A stretch of DNA of 64,000 nucleotides from Hetaerina americana (Eukaryota > Arthropoda > Insecta > Odonata > Calopterygidae), in NCBI GenBank assembly GCA_022747635.1, contig JAKTNV010000003.1, positions 93,975,290 to 94,039,289 on the forward strand, read 5' to 3'. A program made the translations under genes and the position numbers. Below, piece by piece: positions 36,314-49,226 of this stretch. The notes beneath the pieces are model-generated. The model was not told where the DNA came from, made no database searches, and saw nothing but the letters and a program-made list of their open reading frames with translations. Each line of letters begins with the position of its first letter. Within the stretch, counting starts at the first letter, position 1.

Positions 36314-39300
36314 GTAAATGGGTCGACCTCCTTCCGCAAGGGGGAGGGAAGGAGGAAAATGTGGGTGAATTCGTCTCCCGTGCAAGAAGCAAGGCTTCAC
36401 TCCGAAAAAGATTTCAACTTCTGTCTACCACACTCCCCGGGGGATAGAAATCTCTCTCCCTGCGTGTCTCGGCCGTCTTTGTCGATGACATGCTCTGATC
36501 GCAGATTGCCACGTCCTGTCGCCTTTTTGCAGCGAAAATAAAGCCAATATACTGAACGGTCTCCGTGGTTTTTTATCCACGATGATGATATTCATGATGC
36601 TCACCAAAAGTTTGAATGGGTGTCTCTGGTTTAGCGTTTATTTTCCTCGAGTAAAACTATTCACTATGGCCGGATTACGAGGACGTTTCGAAAAAAATAT
36701 AAAATGTCAAAATTTAAGTTCAAGTTATATCAATAAGATATCACCTAAAGATATGCGTTCTCTTATCTAAGTTGTCTAACTCAAAGGTTAAAAATCACAG
36801 ACAACAATCTGAAGATTGGTTTCAGTTGAAGTATGATAACACCTCAACCTTGAGGCCCACCTCATGTGCAATGAATTTTTTCAAGGATAGAGATCCATTC
36901 TTTTCCTCGCAGCAACTACATTTCCGCACAGGTTTCCGTATTTAAAAAATATACACCAATTAGGACGCTTTAGTGATCCAGGAATATGGTCAGATTTGAA
37001 CCTGGGAAGCTCCAGTCAATAAGTTTAAGTACCTAATACCCGTTGTTTTAAAAACATTAAGACAATAAATTGATTTTTCTTTGAATCTTCATGCATTGCA
37101 ACTTAATTAATTAGGAAATTTAGGTTAAATTTATATTACCTACATTTCATAAATATTGAAATATAGGTTTTAGTTCAAAATTTGAATAAAAATATTCAAA
37201 TGAAAATTTTAACTGCAACAACAGTTTTTTGTGGCATGAAGAAAATCTAGAATAGTTTTTGTAATCCTTATCTTTTAGACTACTGAAAATTGAATATGAT
37301 TTAAAGATTTTTTTGGTACATACCACAATAGCCACATGACCTTTGAGAATATCACTAATTCTATACGAGCCGCACAGGCATGATATCGATGAGGCCGGAT
37401 GACGGGCAGAATTTGATAAATGGGTACTCGCATGGACACCACGCATCTGGGCGTTGACAAAGCGACGTTTACGGATTTTGAGAAAATTTTTATCTGACGA
37501 AGGTTCGTGGGATGGAGGATGTTGGCTAGACGTCTGTCAACGGGCCATTCGTGCTTTTCATCAGTGGTTTCATTTGAAAGACCTTTTCTGCTCATTCGTG
37601 CCCACTTTCAGGAGAAATTTTAATAAGTTGTGGTGATTTATTTTTTTATTGCTGCGTCAAATTTCTCGGATAAGCTCAATCACATAGGTTTTTATGAATT
37701 GAATGACCATGTTGCGGGAAAAAAGTGAATGAGCTTTCATAGATTTGGTATAGACGAAATTTACCTATTCTTGCTTATGTGACCGACATTTACGGGGTTA
37801 TCTACCAAATTCAATGAGCTTTACCAAGGGTTATGCTTAGGTAAAACACTTTCATTCTTGCGTTAAAAATACATGCACACTAAAGTATTGAAAAAAAAAC
37901 TTCGGAGTTTATGTAATTTTATGGGACCTTAAGCTGATCCGCACTCACATCAGGGATCAACCATTAACGAATAAATAATATCCGCACAAGTTCTTGTCAA
38001 AATACGCAGTTGCACTACTTAAATAAATGACAAATTAATTATTTTTTAATTCTAGATGAACACATATATAAACATAAACTGGAATTTATTTGTGTCTTGG
38101 TTATTTATTTTGGGTGAAAATAGGCTCTGGACTAACTGCATCGGATCGTGGATTAATTTAGACGCATAAAAACAATTTGACTCGTAACTGATAACACAAC
38201 TGGTGGTTTTCAAGCAAGTCAGTTATTGGGCATTGCTTATTATCTGCTAAAAAAATTGAATGCCATGTAGTCCACTCCCACTGGTCGTAAGCGTGAAATT
38301 ATCCTTGAGCCAAAAATTCTGGATGAGTGACATGAACTAGGCATGAAGCGTTGAGTCTTCAAACGTATCACAACGAAACTAATACTGAGTTGTTAAACCT
38401 ATTATCATGGTTAAGTACTGCGTGAAGGACGCCATCGTCAGATGTTAGCCAGTCTTAACAAGAAGAATATAATGATATACGTCCGATTTCTGATTGACTC
38501 CACAATTTTAACTTAAAATTTGTACCTGTCCTCCCATTACCTTACATTAAGAATAAAAATAATTTTCTGATATCATAAGAGAATTTATTATTATTTGTAA
38601 ACATTTTAATTTCAAATGTTATGTATTGCATCACTATGGTCAAAAGGAGCTGGATCGACCAAGGACTACACAAAACCTCTCACTCAGTGATTTGAACGAG
38701 GGCCTAGAAGAAGAAAGAGTGAAGAGAGGAAGGAATAACTGAAGGAAAGGCAAATAAAACCACTGAAGACATATTACTTGTGATGATGATGAAACTCGTC
38801 GGGTATATTCAGCAAAAATTTGGAGTACGAAAAAAAGTTATTGTGCAAGTCTTATGGCAACCATATAAATCACAAAAGTTGTTAAAGAAATAAAAATATT
38901 TTTGAAGTGATGCATCAGAACAATTGATAAAGCCTTTGATGGACATGTTGAAAGAAAAAAAATATTTTCCAAAATAAAACAATTCTTATTATTATTTACA
39001 GATCTGTCTTGGATACGTAAATTAAATGGCATCGGTTATTGATATTGAAGGAATTTAATCAAATTAAATTCTGTATGCTTTACTTAATCCGTCTGTAATG
39101 GTCTCTTCGATGCAATGTTTATTGCGCGCTATTTAATTTTGAATCAAATAACACGAGCATAAAAAGCTCACATTGGGCAGGATTATACATTTAATATTTT
39201 TTGTCATATTTCACGCCAATTTGGAAATTCAATCTTTATTTCGAAAGGACCCGTATTTCCTGTATTTTTTTAAGTTTTATTTACTCAATCACCCTATGAT

Positions 39301-42300
39301 ATGGCACGTTGCAGCCCAAGCATTTATACAAGAGTACACGTTTGGCTGATCTATACAAATCACTAAAAACATTATCCTGGATTTTATCTCCACAGAGATG
39401 ACATGTTTCCAGCCAACGTGCGTAGGACGTAAATGTTGACGGCACTCACGTAAAATTCTTTAAGCTGCTGGATGTCTTTCCCTTGACGAAGCTATTTAAC
39501 ATTTACTATTACAACTGGGAACTGAGTCATGTTCTGTTTCATGGCACTGAAATGTTCCCTCTGTCAAATAGGTCAGTGCTTTTATGATGCCAGAAGTGAG
39601 AGCCATGACACCTCCCATTTCACAGAATTGCATCCCAAAACGAAAAAGGAATTCAATTAGTAGACAAATCTAAAGGGAACAATAAAAATCAACTTAAGGG
39701 AAGATATATAAGAACTGAGGGCTTACTCAAATGGAAATTGTCAAAAATGGTCTTCACCCTGCGTTTTAATTTTCTCTTCACGTTCAGAATAAGTTTGCAT
39801 TTTATGAGGCACTTGAATCATTGGGAGAAAGAAATCCTAGAGAAAGATGAATCATTTCAAGGCCCTGAGGATAGTAAAAAGCTAGCCATTTATTTTCCCC
39901 AATGACAATTAGCTCTGCGTATGAAAATGGCATATCTGTGAGATCAAAGTAAACTCACTTTTTTTGCTACTCAAAAAAGTCAAATGCACAAGCCCATAGA
40001 ATTGGCTATAAACGAGACGATCCAATCTTTCAGAGTTTGTCGGAAGTTTTTAGCATTAGTATTGTGTAAATCATACACGACGAGATGTTTGGACAAACAT
40101 TACCTTCCGGCTGCATATCAAATCGTGATTTTAGAATTGGTATTTCAATCAATTCATATCCCAATTAGCAATTGCCGAATTCATGAAAATGTGTGCATGA
40201 ATAGTATACATACGACCTTTTTTTACATTCCCAATTCCTTTTCAAGTTAAGGAAATGGAATTTAACAATTATTTTCATTGAGCGGGTCGGAGGCAATCCC
40301 GATTCGTTCACGCGGTGACACGACTCTTGTCACATGGGTAACATGGGGTGTCCGCACCGCTCATCGGAATCAAAATAGCTTCGACGCACAGATTTCGATT
40401 CACCGTAGGGCGGTGGCGTCGGAAATCATACACGACTCTCGTATGTGCCTCGCCCCAACGCCTGAGTTCCCTGATGTCTCTCCGCCTCCTTCCTCCCCAC
40501 TGCTTGCGTGGCGACCCCTCCAGCCGACACGTCGAAACGTCCGCGGCGCGGATACGCCCAGAGCACATCCGGACAGAAGATGCGCGCGATTCGTTGCTAC
40601 GTGCTAATCGGGCTCGTTCATTAGTGCACGTGGCTGGCTCATCCACGTCCTCCTAGGTGATCCACCTACCACCACCATCCCCTTTCCCGTGCCCCTAAGC
40701 CCACCCTCCCCTCCCGCTCGCTTACGCTGTGTGCTCTTTTCCACAGTAACTCCCGCTCATGCATATGCAGGGTGATCCCTCACGGGATGAAAAGAGAGGG
40801 GGGGAGGGTGGCGTAGTGCTCTGAGAACGGCTCCATCGGGGGGGGGAAATTGGGTCATCCCTACTCCAACCTTTTTTGCTGAGCAAGTGAGAAAAAAAAT
40901 ATTTGAAGAGAGGTGGGTGGGTTCACGTCCTACGTGGCTCATCGGATAAAGTTAGATAGACCATCGTAGTTAGAGAGGGTAGAACACATTGTATGTTTGC
41001 GTGCTTTACTGCGCTTGTGCCTCCCACTCCGTCGAACCCTCGACCGAACCAATTTTCCACAGTTGCGAAAAAATGTAACTCTGTTTCACCCCGAGTCATC
41101 CGGATGAATTTTCAACATAATGGAAGTATTCTGAGCAAACTTCATTAGCCGCAGTCGTGTGTTTCCCTATTGGAACAAATGCGTGATTTTTCATATTCAA
41201 CAGCGTTGTATTCGCTTGGAAAAATGTCTACTCAGGGATATTCACTGATGTCCTATTAGTACCTAATGCGACCCTGCTCTTGCGTTGGAATAGGAACCAG
41301 ACGTCAATACTCTTGCTATGACTCACCCCAACCACGTAAGTTTCGAAGTTCTCATTAGCATTCCGACGCTTAGCCGTAGCTGTTCCTCAACGTCACTATT
41401 ACGAATGGCTTCCAATGATGACTAAATTAGGATATTACTCCGAGGAAGAGCTGTCCTCTTGCTTTGCATCAGTTGGCTTTTGCTTGGCGTGCTCATTATA
41501 TCTGAATAGTTTGCCTTTGAATCTTTTTCAAGGTCAATGGATTCCATTGAAATAAGAGACATTTGGTCAAAATTTCTCGATACTGGTTGTATACGGGCTT
41601 GGTGGCGTGAAAATCGTACTTTATACCTTGAAAATTTCATTTCTGAATCTTTATCAGAAGATATCTTTGACTGGAGTCACTCCACGTTTCCTATTTCGTA
41701 AAATCCTCAAACAACTCTACTTTTTAACTCCAATTTTTGGAACTCATTTTAATTATTTATATCAACCTACGTAGATATCAGCACCAAATGTGTTCAACAA
41801 ATTCCCTTTAATATCAATTTAATTTACTCAGATTTTCATGAGATTCAGAGGGTACCATTAGCAAATGTATGTTGTTTGTACACGTATGTACATGTATGTA
41901 AGTTTTTTTCGTTTCACCATTTATGTGTCTGCTTGTTAGCTCTCTGTCCTCATGTTACCGTTTGTATTGTTGAATGGCTGCTTTCATCAACTGAACGATT
42001 CAGTTTGTGAGTCGAAAAAGTAAATTCTAAGCCGATAGCCTAGTAAATTCTAGACCCTTGCTAGTCCTTGTTTTGTGATTTTTTCGCTACAGTAGTATTA
42101 CGCAGGATTAAATTGTTTATATACGCATTTTTCATTTAAATATGAAATACGTACTCAGGTAAACGATTGGATATAATAACTTCATTTGGATGCTAGCAGG
42201 TTTCCAGGTTAGGAAATCATTAACCATTTATTTTACTATTATTTATGAGCGGAACATTTCGAAATACTAAAATGTTGCTGGTTTTATTTAAAAAATATGT

Positions 42301-43070
42301 AATTCCTCACATAATCAATTATAGTTAAAGCTAGATTTCGTGCCCTTCGCTTGCACTGATTAACATATTTAATCAAAACTAAAAACTCGTAATTAAAAAG
42401 TTTTCGCCAAAAAAGTGTTGTGACAACATTAGAAAGAAGACGATTTGAAATGTAGAAAAACCGGCATTTTAAATGAGGAAATAGGAAAGACATGGATCCA
42501 AAAAATAGTGGCAACAAGAGCAAAACGTCTACGGATGTCAACTCTCATTCTTACTTTTAGGGATCTTCAAGCAGGATTCGGTCTTTGTACATGAAAAGCA
42601 AAGAACAAATCAAGTAAAAGGGCGGGCTACCATTTAGTAGATAAAAATGGATGTCATTTTTTGACCCACAACTTGAAGTTCCTTAAAGTATATCGCTATA
42701 AATAATAATACATTAAATAAAAATTTTATCTTCGAATGCGGGGAGAGCCATAGGTCATCATCACCATCATCAATTGTCATTAATCCTAGGATTGGTTTGA
42801 CATGGCTCTCAACTTGGTCTGGCTACTGATAAATCATGAAGCTGTTCTCATTCTTCACGGTTGCCAATTTTTCTTTAATATACTCAATTTGGAAAGTGAG
42901 AAAAATGACTGACTTTGATTTTCAATTTATTTATAAGAGCATAAGGTCATAGTAACCTTGCACGTTATTCGAGCGCCGTTATATAGTACTAACATGCATA
43001 CGTAACCTTCCGCTGGGGAAGGCAAGATGTTAAAATTTCAAATTTTGCCTAGTTATATCAGGAAACTTAC
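36314..43070. other. Mostly AT-rich; GC-rich CpG block at 40270-40760
   Basis: Between 40270 and 40760 the sequence is GC- and CpG-rich, with open frames on both strands (40278-40607 plus, 40308-40646 minus). None gives a recognisable protein, and the mirror frames suggest composition rather than coding. It could be a promoter or first-exon region. Elsewhere nothing is seen. Confidence 0.4.
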
Positions 43071-43154
43071 ACTTTCTTCCTCATATCTTCCACACTGCCC
43101 TGCTCATGCAAACTACTTTTCGTCTCAGATATTTTTCCATGCATGTTCCGAAGA
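43071..43154 (-). CDS. Candidate internal exon (minus strand)
   Basis: An 84-base minus-strand segment lies between an acceptor ending ATTAGCAG and a donor AAAGT|GTAAGTTT. It enters with one base, gives 27 codons (LRNMHGKISETKSSLHEQGS then VEDMRKK) and leaves two. Its exit phase fits the entry of the candidate exon at 35987-36162. The peptide is hydrophilic and charged. Short length keeps confidence low. Confidence 0.3.
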
Positions 43155-43934
43155 CTGCTAATTTTTCTTTTGTTGAGAGTCTCTTCTACCACATTCACAT
43201 GATTTTTTGGGTCAGGAAAAATTCAAATGTGAATGTCGATCCGATCGAGTCACACGAATTTATCTCATACCATTTGTTATTCTTTCATGTACTATCAATC
43301 TGTTTCATGATCCAACTTTCAACTATTCTCTACAAATTATTAAAATAGCTTGGCACACTAATTTCATAATTGTCCATTGTATCCAACCCACAGTCGCATC
43401 ACTCACTCATTTCTCATCATATTGGTCTTATTTTTAACAAAAATGCTTGTCATATACCGGCATGTACTGCTAGGATTCAAAAGTGTAACAGATTCATGGT
43501 GTGCCAGATATACGACACATGCTACACATGCCATGACCACTACATTTAGTAGCTGTTTATGCTAATCCCAACATTCCCAGACTTTGCTTACGTCCAAGTA
43601 ATGTTAGGGGGAGCATACTTTCATACAAAGTCGTTTTTGCTGCCGTAGATAAACATTCAACTCACTGTGCTATTCTGCTTATCAAGCACAACTAATGCCA
43701 CTTAGGATATATTTATCCTGAATTTAAATTTTCTCTGATACCTCAAATAAGTCCAGGGCTCCCTTTAAATCAACTTAGCTCTCAGTCAGCATCGCACATA
43801 TGAAATATGGGTACATTTATACCTCTCATTAAACGGTGTAAACCTGCCTCTTCCATGCATTCATACCTAATGCGTTTGTTCGAACATACAATGAACGGCC
43901 ATGGTGAAATAAACTATCTTCCCACAGATTTCAA

Positions 43935-44052
43935 GAAATTGAGGGAGAATCCGCGACGGAGTTTCTTTTTACGGAGTCCTCCGCGCTAAGTGTAATTTGC
44001 AAATACAACAATTTCAGAGTTTAAAAATCATTCACTTTGACCGGGATTCAAG
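43935..44052 (-). mobile_element. SINE family D, 5'-truncated copy
   Basis: On the minus strand this matches the right half of the palindromic SINE at 1482-1993, from the T-loop/B-box region of the tRNA-like head (around 44052) through AATGATTTTTAAACTCTGAA to the tail near 43935. Shared landmarks include GAAATTGTTG, ACTCCGT and a closing CTCCC-CAATTTCTT-like stretch. It is diverged and lacks the A box. Confidence 0.75.
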
Positions 44053-44296
44053 AAAAAGCGAATTCTGGAACTGTTGTACTGCAATCTATCCCCATTTCAC
44101 ACCATTTCTTATCCAATCTAGTCACTTGAAGGTTCTTTTATTGGTATAATTTCACTTATATTTACATATCTTGTTTTAACAGCCATCAATGACTGCTTCA
44201 TTTTCAATCTTAACCACACTTAATATTCCTTTATTACCCAGTAATTTGATTTCTCGAAATCAACAATTGTACTCACATACACACACACATGCACAC

Positions 44297-44585
44297 ATAT
44301 ATATCGATGATATAGAAACACTCAGACGAGCAGTATAATATTTGAACGGCACAAAAGAACACTAATAAAATAGATAACACTTAAAAGAACAGTCACATTG
44401 TAGACTGTTTGAGTTTTCGGCCTTCTCCGAGGCCTTCTTCAAGTAAGTCTTGCTTGAAGAAGGCTTCGGAGAAGGCCGAAAGCTCAAACAATCTGCAATG
44501 TGTCTGTCCTTTTAAATGTTACCATTTTATTTGTGTTCTATTGTGCCGTCCCATTTTAATACTCTCATGTGAGTGTTTCCGTATA

Positions 44586-44594
<9 letters not shown>
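44297..44594. mobile_element. Fold-back element with about 145-bp inverted arms
   Basis: The left arm (44297-44443) and right arm (44453-44594) are imperfect inverted repeats separated by about 9 bases. The inner part is nearly identical (TTTCGGCCTTCTCCGA-GCCTTCTTCAAG and its complement). The outer part keeps CGGCACAA-AGAACAC, GGAAACACTCA-like and ATATATATCGAT ends with mismatches. The right end merges with a TA array. I see no coding sequence or tRNA-like head in it. It would form a long hairpin if transcribed. Confidence 0.8.

Positions 44595-44633
<39 letters not shown>
44590..44633. repeat. (TA)n microsatellite
   Basis: About 22 TA units abut the right end of the fold-back element. Confidence 0.95.
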
Positions 44634-44635
<2 letters not shown>

Positions 44636-45590
44636 TTAACGGGCGAGAGTTTTAAAACTATTAAAAGCAAAAATAATTAAGCAAATAGATAGGCTGGAAT
44701 AACAAAATGTGCTATTGGAAGGTATTGCAAATTCTATTAAGAAGAAGTTAACATTCAACTGCGATGCGGGAAATGGAAAACATTTCCCTAGAAATGTAAT
44801 ATCGAGGAAAAAATATCATTCCCACGTTTCCTTTGAAAGTACTTCAAATACTCTGTAGACTCCTACCAATTAAATAAAAATTAGGTAAAAAAGTTGGTAC
44901 TATTATAATTATCATATAAGATGCCATGTAATAATAAAAATAGTTTCTTTTCTTCTGAAACCGAACTTGAATATTGAAGAGATGCTCGCTCTAATAATAT
45001 CAGTTGAAAAAAGGAAAAATGCCTATCGCAAAAAATATTTATTGTGATTTTCACTAGATTAGCCATGAACTAAGTTAGCCCTCCGGAGGTTTGTGACCAA
45101 CCAACGTGAACTTGTCGACGCGACTCTCTCGATTACCGGTTGTCGTCGTCCTGCTCCGCTTCAAACGTTCACCGCGTTTCCTGTCGCTAACTCATCACTC
45201 CTTCGGACGGCCAAGTAATTTGCTCAGCGTAAAGGATTTCACGCCGAGCGGACCCAATATCCCGCGGCGGCCAAAGTTCCCCATTTCGTTCGGCCGTGCT
45301 CCCAACTCAGAGAGGATGTGCAATCTAGAGCATTCAGTTCTGACGAAGTGACTTCTGGCTGTTTGCTGGACTCGCTGGACCGTGTAAAAAGGCAATATAC
45401 TATATATCCTCTTATTACATGCTTATGCTTCTCCGAAGAGAGTTTTAATAACAGGGTGTACAAAGGTGAAATTACCTATACCTAATAAACATTGACATTT
45501 AACGGCAAGGCAAAGGTGTATTTCAAATTTCAATTCGTTAAAAATAAATAAATGTCTACTTTGCAATTGTCACTAAATTTCAGGACAAAT
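44634..45590. other. AT-rich DNA with a GC-rich block at 45070-45390
   Basis: The GC-rich block contains many CpG and a plus-strand frame of 81 codons (45106-45351), Arg/Pro/Ser-rich, with overlapping minus-strand frames. Without homology I read it as a possible promoter or untranslated region. The flanks show nothing. Confidence 0.4.
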
Positions 45591-45599
45591 TTATCTAAA

Positions 45600-46110
45600 A
45601 AATAAAGTCAGAAGGCAGAAATTGTAGTAGGACTTCATATGTTCAAGGAGTGTTAGATGATAATGGACAGAGTAGAAATCAGATTGAAAAATGAATTGCG
45701 TTGGGTAAAGATGCTGTTATAGAGATGAGATTGGACGACAGGAACTATTGGTAAAGGATTAGTAAATGGGCAATGAAAACTTTGATTTGGGACGTTGTTT
45801 TGTATGGCTTCCAAAATTGGACGCCAAGGCAATGGGATTAGCGCAGATTGAGGGCTTAGATCGTGGGTGTGCAAAAGAATGATCAGGGACCGAAAAATAG
45901 GTAACATACATGGTAAGGGGAGAAGAAAGGTTGTTCGGAGAAAATTAAGGTAGGTGGACAAATTGGGAAAAGCTTAGAGGAAGAAGTTAAGGGAGAAAAT
46001 TGAAAAGGAGGTGTATACTGAGAGGGATTTAAATATTAAAGACGGTGAGATGAGGACAAAGACGTGATAGCGGGATGGAGAGAGGAAAAAATCGGGCATT
46101 CGGGCGGAAT
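45600..46110 (+). mobile_element. Old RTE-type LINE fragment (copy 3, C-terminal end)
   Basis: Conceptual translation with several stops gives VLDDNGQSRNQIEK, IALGKDAVIEMR, KTLIWDVVLYGFQNWTPRQW and RRLRA. This lines up with the C-terminal extension of the other two LINE copies (VLDRHGQSSGDVRRRIALGK, KTLIWSVAMYGAETWSLKQ, RRRLEAF). The divergence and repeated stops make it older, or from a different subfamily. Ends are approximate. Confidence 0.7.
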
Positions 46111-49100
46111 GGAGTTATTAAGTGATTTTAATAATAAATGGTTACATTTTTATACGTGGGTTAAATGTATTCAGTGTGGTGTTAGGTGTATGACAGTGCT
46201 TGGTTCAATAGAAAAATTATGGTACCTTGACCGGTCAACAGATGCTACTTAGAACAAAACAATAATGTAACTTGACTTGCATTCCTGATTTTTCAACGCT
46301 GGATCAATTCATTTAAAGTTTTAACTGCCCTAAATATGGCGCCTAAAGTTTTGAGGTATTCTAAGGCTTTTATCACGACTAATCTTAAGCAGGCATTCGA
46401 GAATTTAGAATACACTAAATGATAAGTAAGAATCTAAGAAAAAACACTTGAAGTCGAAATTTAGAACTAAATCGTTTGGAATGCCAGACCCGTAAGCTAC
46501 TGATTTAATCTTGGCTTCTGGAATCAATAGAAATACCAAATAATATTGTATTTACGTTATTGCAGTGACAACAAAATCAATGTGGCTAAAACATTATTTT
46601 AATATTTTCAAAGTGATTTAGAATATTTAGTTTAGACTCAGCTCATTCCTGGAAGTAATTCATTACCTGAGATCTTAGGGCCATCATCAATAAAGTTATC
46701 ACATTGACAAGTTTCAGACGGATAAGATGTTACGTGGACTATCTATCATTCAGCCGTGAAGGAGATTTCTCCAAGGGCTCTTTTGATGTGGCGTTTCAAT
46801 TGATATAGTTTTGTGATGTCATTCAAGTTTACACAAATGGATGTAGAAATTTGATGCTTTCAAAATTTCAATCCTTTTCCAAATAAAACGAAAAATTAAA
46901 AAGTGACTTGAAGCACTACAGGCACTACCTGTAAATAAAGCAGGTGGTTAATGCTGATTATGACTGCTATTGCTTCTTTTACCGCAAAGGACCTGGACAA
47001 TTACCTACATTCTGCATTTCGGATACAATCATCACATCAACAGATCAATCTCATTGCCGCAGCTTTTTTTTGAATGGCTAAAGGATAAAGTTATCAAAAA
47101 TAAGTTTCTTTAAATGTCATTCAAACCAATTAAATTCCCAATGTACTGCAAAATAGTTTTTACAGAAATAAATATTATAAAATAATAATATGTAGTGAAA
47201 AAATATCTATTTTCTGTAAGCAGACTACGAAAAAAGTTGAAAAATATCTAAAAGGAATTTTAGATTCTAGGAAAGAGCTTAGACTAACACATCAATAGGA
47301 AAATTATCCAAACAATATCTTCAAAATATTTGAAAGTTTCTTGAGCAAAGATTAACTATTGTTAGACGCAATTTAGATGTAATTTTATATTATTGTTGGC
47401 TTAGTTAGTCATTTCAAATAGATCGTAAATCTTTTTCGTCCTCTTTCCGTTGAACTACTATTTGATTTGACCATCAGGGAACAGATATACTACAAAATAA
47501 TTAAGGCCCTTCATGATATTTCTAATAAAAAAAGCTATTTTAAAACCTTTTTCCTCGATCATTACGCCACCATCTTCCTACGTAAGAAGGAATTTTGCTA
47601 AGAAAATTCCATGCTGCTTTCTTCATGATTGTACCAATCATACTAAAATATATCTTATATGACGTAGTTCAATTATAAGCACGAACCGGCGTATTCTTAC
47701 GAACCTTCTCCGACATCGGAGAATGACTTACTACATCGGCTACTGATTTCTGTTTCCTCATAACATTTCTAATCTATGACGAATTTCATTCACGTCGCAC
47801 TATAATCAAGTGGCAGACATTATTTCAGTATTCATTTCTTCGATTAATTGATCTCAATTGGCCTTAAAGCTTCACGAATGGATTGTAATCCAGGAGGATA
47901 CCTTTTTCATTCAAACTTTCAGAGTGGCACTAAATATGATGTGATTTTTGTCCAAATATAAAACTCAAAAAATTAAATTCAATAACATGTAAGTATGTAC
48001 GCTAATTAACCCAATAAAGGTGTCAGTTAAGAAATATATTCAAATCATGGAAGACACATTAGTTTATCAGGAACATTTAAAATGGCTAGCTTTAAGTATC
48101 ATAACTTTTCATTGAAAATGAACTAATTCATACACATTCATTATAAATGACTTTATGAACATATGAAAATATGCAAAAAAATGAATCCATCTAACTGCCA
48201 TAATCTCTAAAACGCTATCTTTCAGTATGAATCATCGTCCAAATTAAAACAACCTACAGCGATCATTGAAAATGTTATGGCTCGGCGAAAAAAATCATTT
48301 ATAGTCCCCACACCTTTATGCTGCCTCCATTGTCTACCCGAGAAATTAGTTTTTGATGCGCCGCTCTGAGATTTCGCGCGATCTTCTCCCTCTCTCTCTT
48401 TCTCTCTAGACAATAAAGCCGACGCACTAAAACCCCCTCGTCGCCGAATAATGAGAACAAGAACATAAAAAAAATTTAAAAAACGAGGCGCTTCGAATGT
48501 TTCGCGGTAAAACTCCAAAGTTTCGTCGTCGAGAGTCTAATTAAAAATCTTGAAGGGTGTTGTTTCCGTGGTAAATCTGTACGGAGCTTGATTAACCGCT
48601 TCGAATGGTTGTATATTGGTCGTCTGGTACCCACAAAACTGCCCGTGCAAGAGCTGGATGAGCGGAGTAAGGTAGACAGGACAGGGGAGCGAAGCAAAAA
48701 GAGAAGTAAGGAGAGAGGGGAAAAGCAAAAGGAGAGGAATGGATGTAATCCGAACGAATTCTTCGGTGGAGCTCTGGTTGTTTCCTCGAGATAAAACGCA
48801 CTCGGAGTGGAATCGCTGGCGACATTCCTTTTCTACTGTGCACATGCGGGGATAGGATTGTGGAAATTGAGGCGGAGGTCGACACTCGGTTGTCATGGCA
48901 ACTGTATCGAAAAAGCTTGAATGTCGAGTGGAATGGATATACTGTCTCGATGGCTAGCCCATCTTGAAGGTCAATCAAAGGACGATTCTCGGGAGTTCAC
49001 CCAACTTTTTTTTTGGAATGGAAGCTGAAAAGTGACGCAAAATGCGCGCTATACATTCAACCGTTCAACTGTTTAAGAATATTTTAAATGAATGTTTGCT

Positions 49101-49143
49101 CAACATATACTTTTTAGTGAGAATATTCAAAAGGGAAAAATAA
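46111..49143. other. AT-rich DNA with a GC-rich block at 48340-48990
   Basis: The block at 48340-48990 holds overlapping frames on both strands (48588-48794 plus, Lys/Arg-rich; 48592-48978 minus) with no recognised domain. A weak exon-like reading at 47701-47768 (minus, NVMRKQKSVADV) has two possible donors. The remainder shows nothing. Confidence 0.4.
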
Positions 49144-49145
49144 TA

Positions 49146-49224
49146 CAGGGTGCTGCAACAACATAACTTCCTTTTTTAAAAGCGTTTTGCGTTTGAAAAA
49201 AGGAAGTTATGTCACCACACCCCG
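49146..49224. mobile_element. 79-bp mariner-type miniature element
   Basis: The unit is flanked by TA at 49144-49145 and 49225-49226. Its ends read CAGGGTGCTGCAAC on the left and, in reverse complement, CGGGGTGTGGTGAC on the right. Both continue into a perfectly shared ACATAACTTCCTTTTTT and further GCG/CAAAACGC complementarity. Only the two terminal repeats are left, meeting in the middle, so the whole element is one hairpin. There is no room for a gene. Confidence 0.85.
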
Positions 49225-49226
49225 TA

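Noticed and set aside
42740..42900. CATCATCACC run followed by a GGATTGGTTTGACATGGCTC block, resembling a LINE or SINE tail
   Set aside because: It recalls repeat tails seen in arthropods, but there is only one copy here and no head or coding part, so I cannot support a call.
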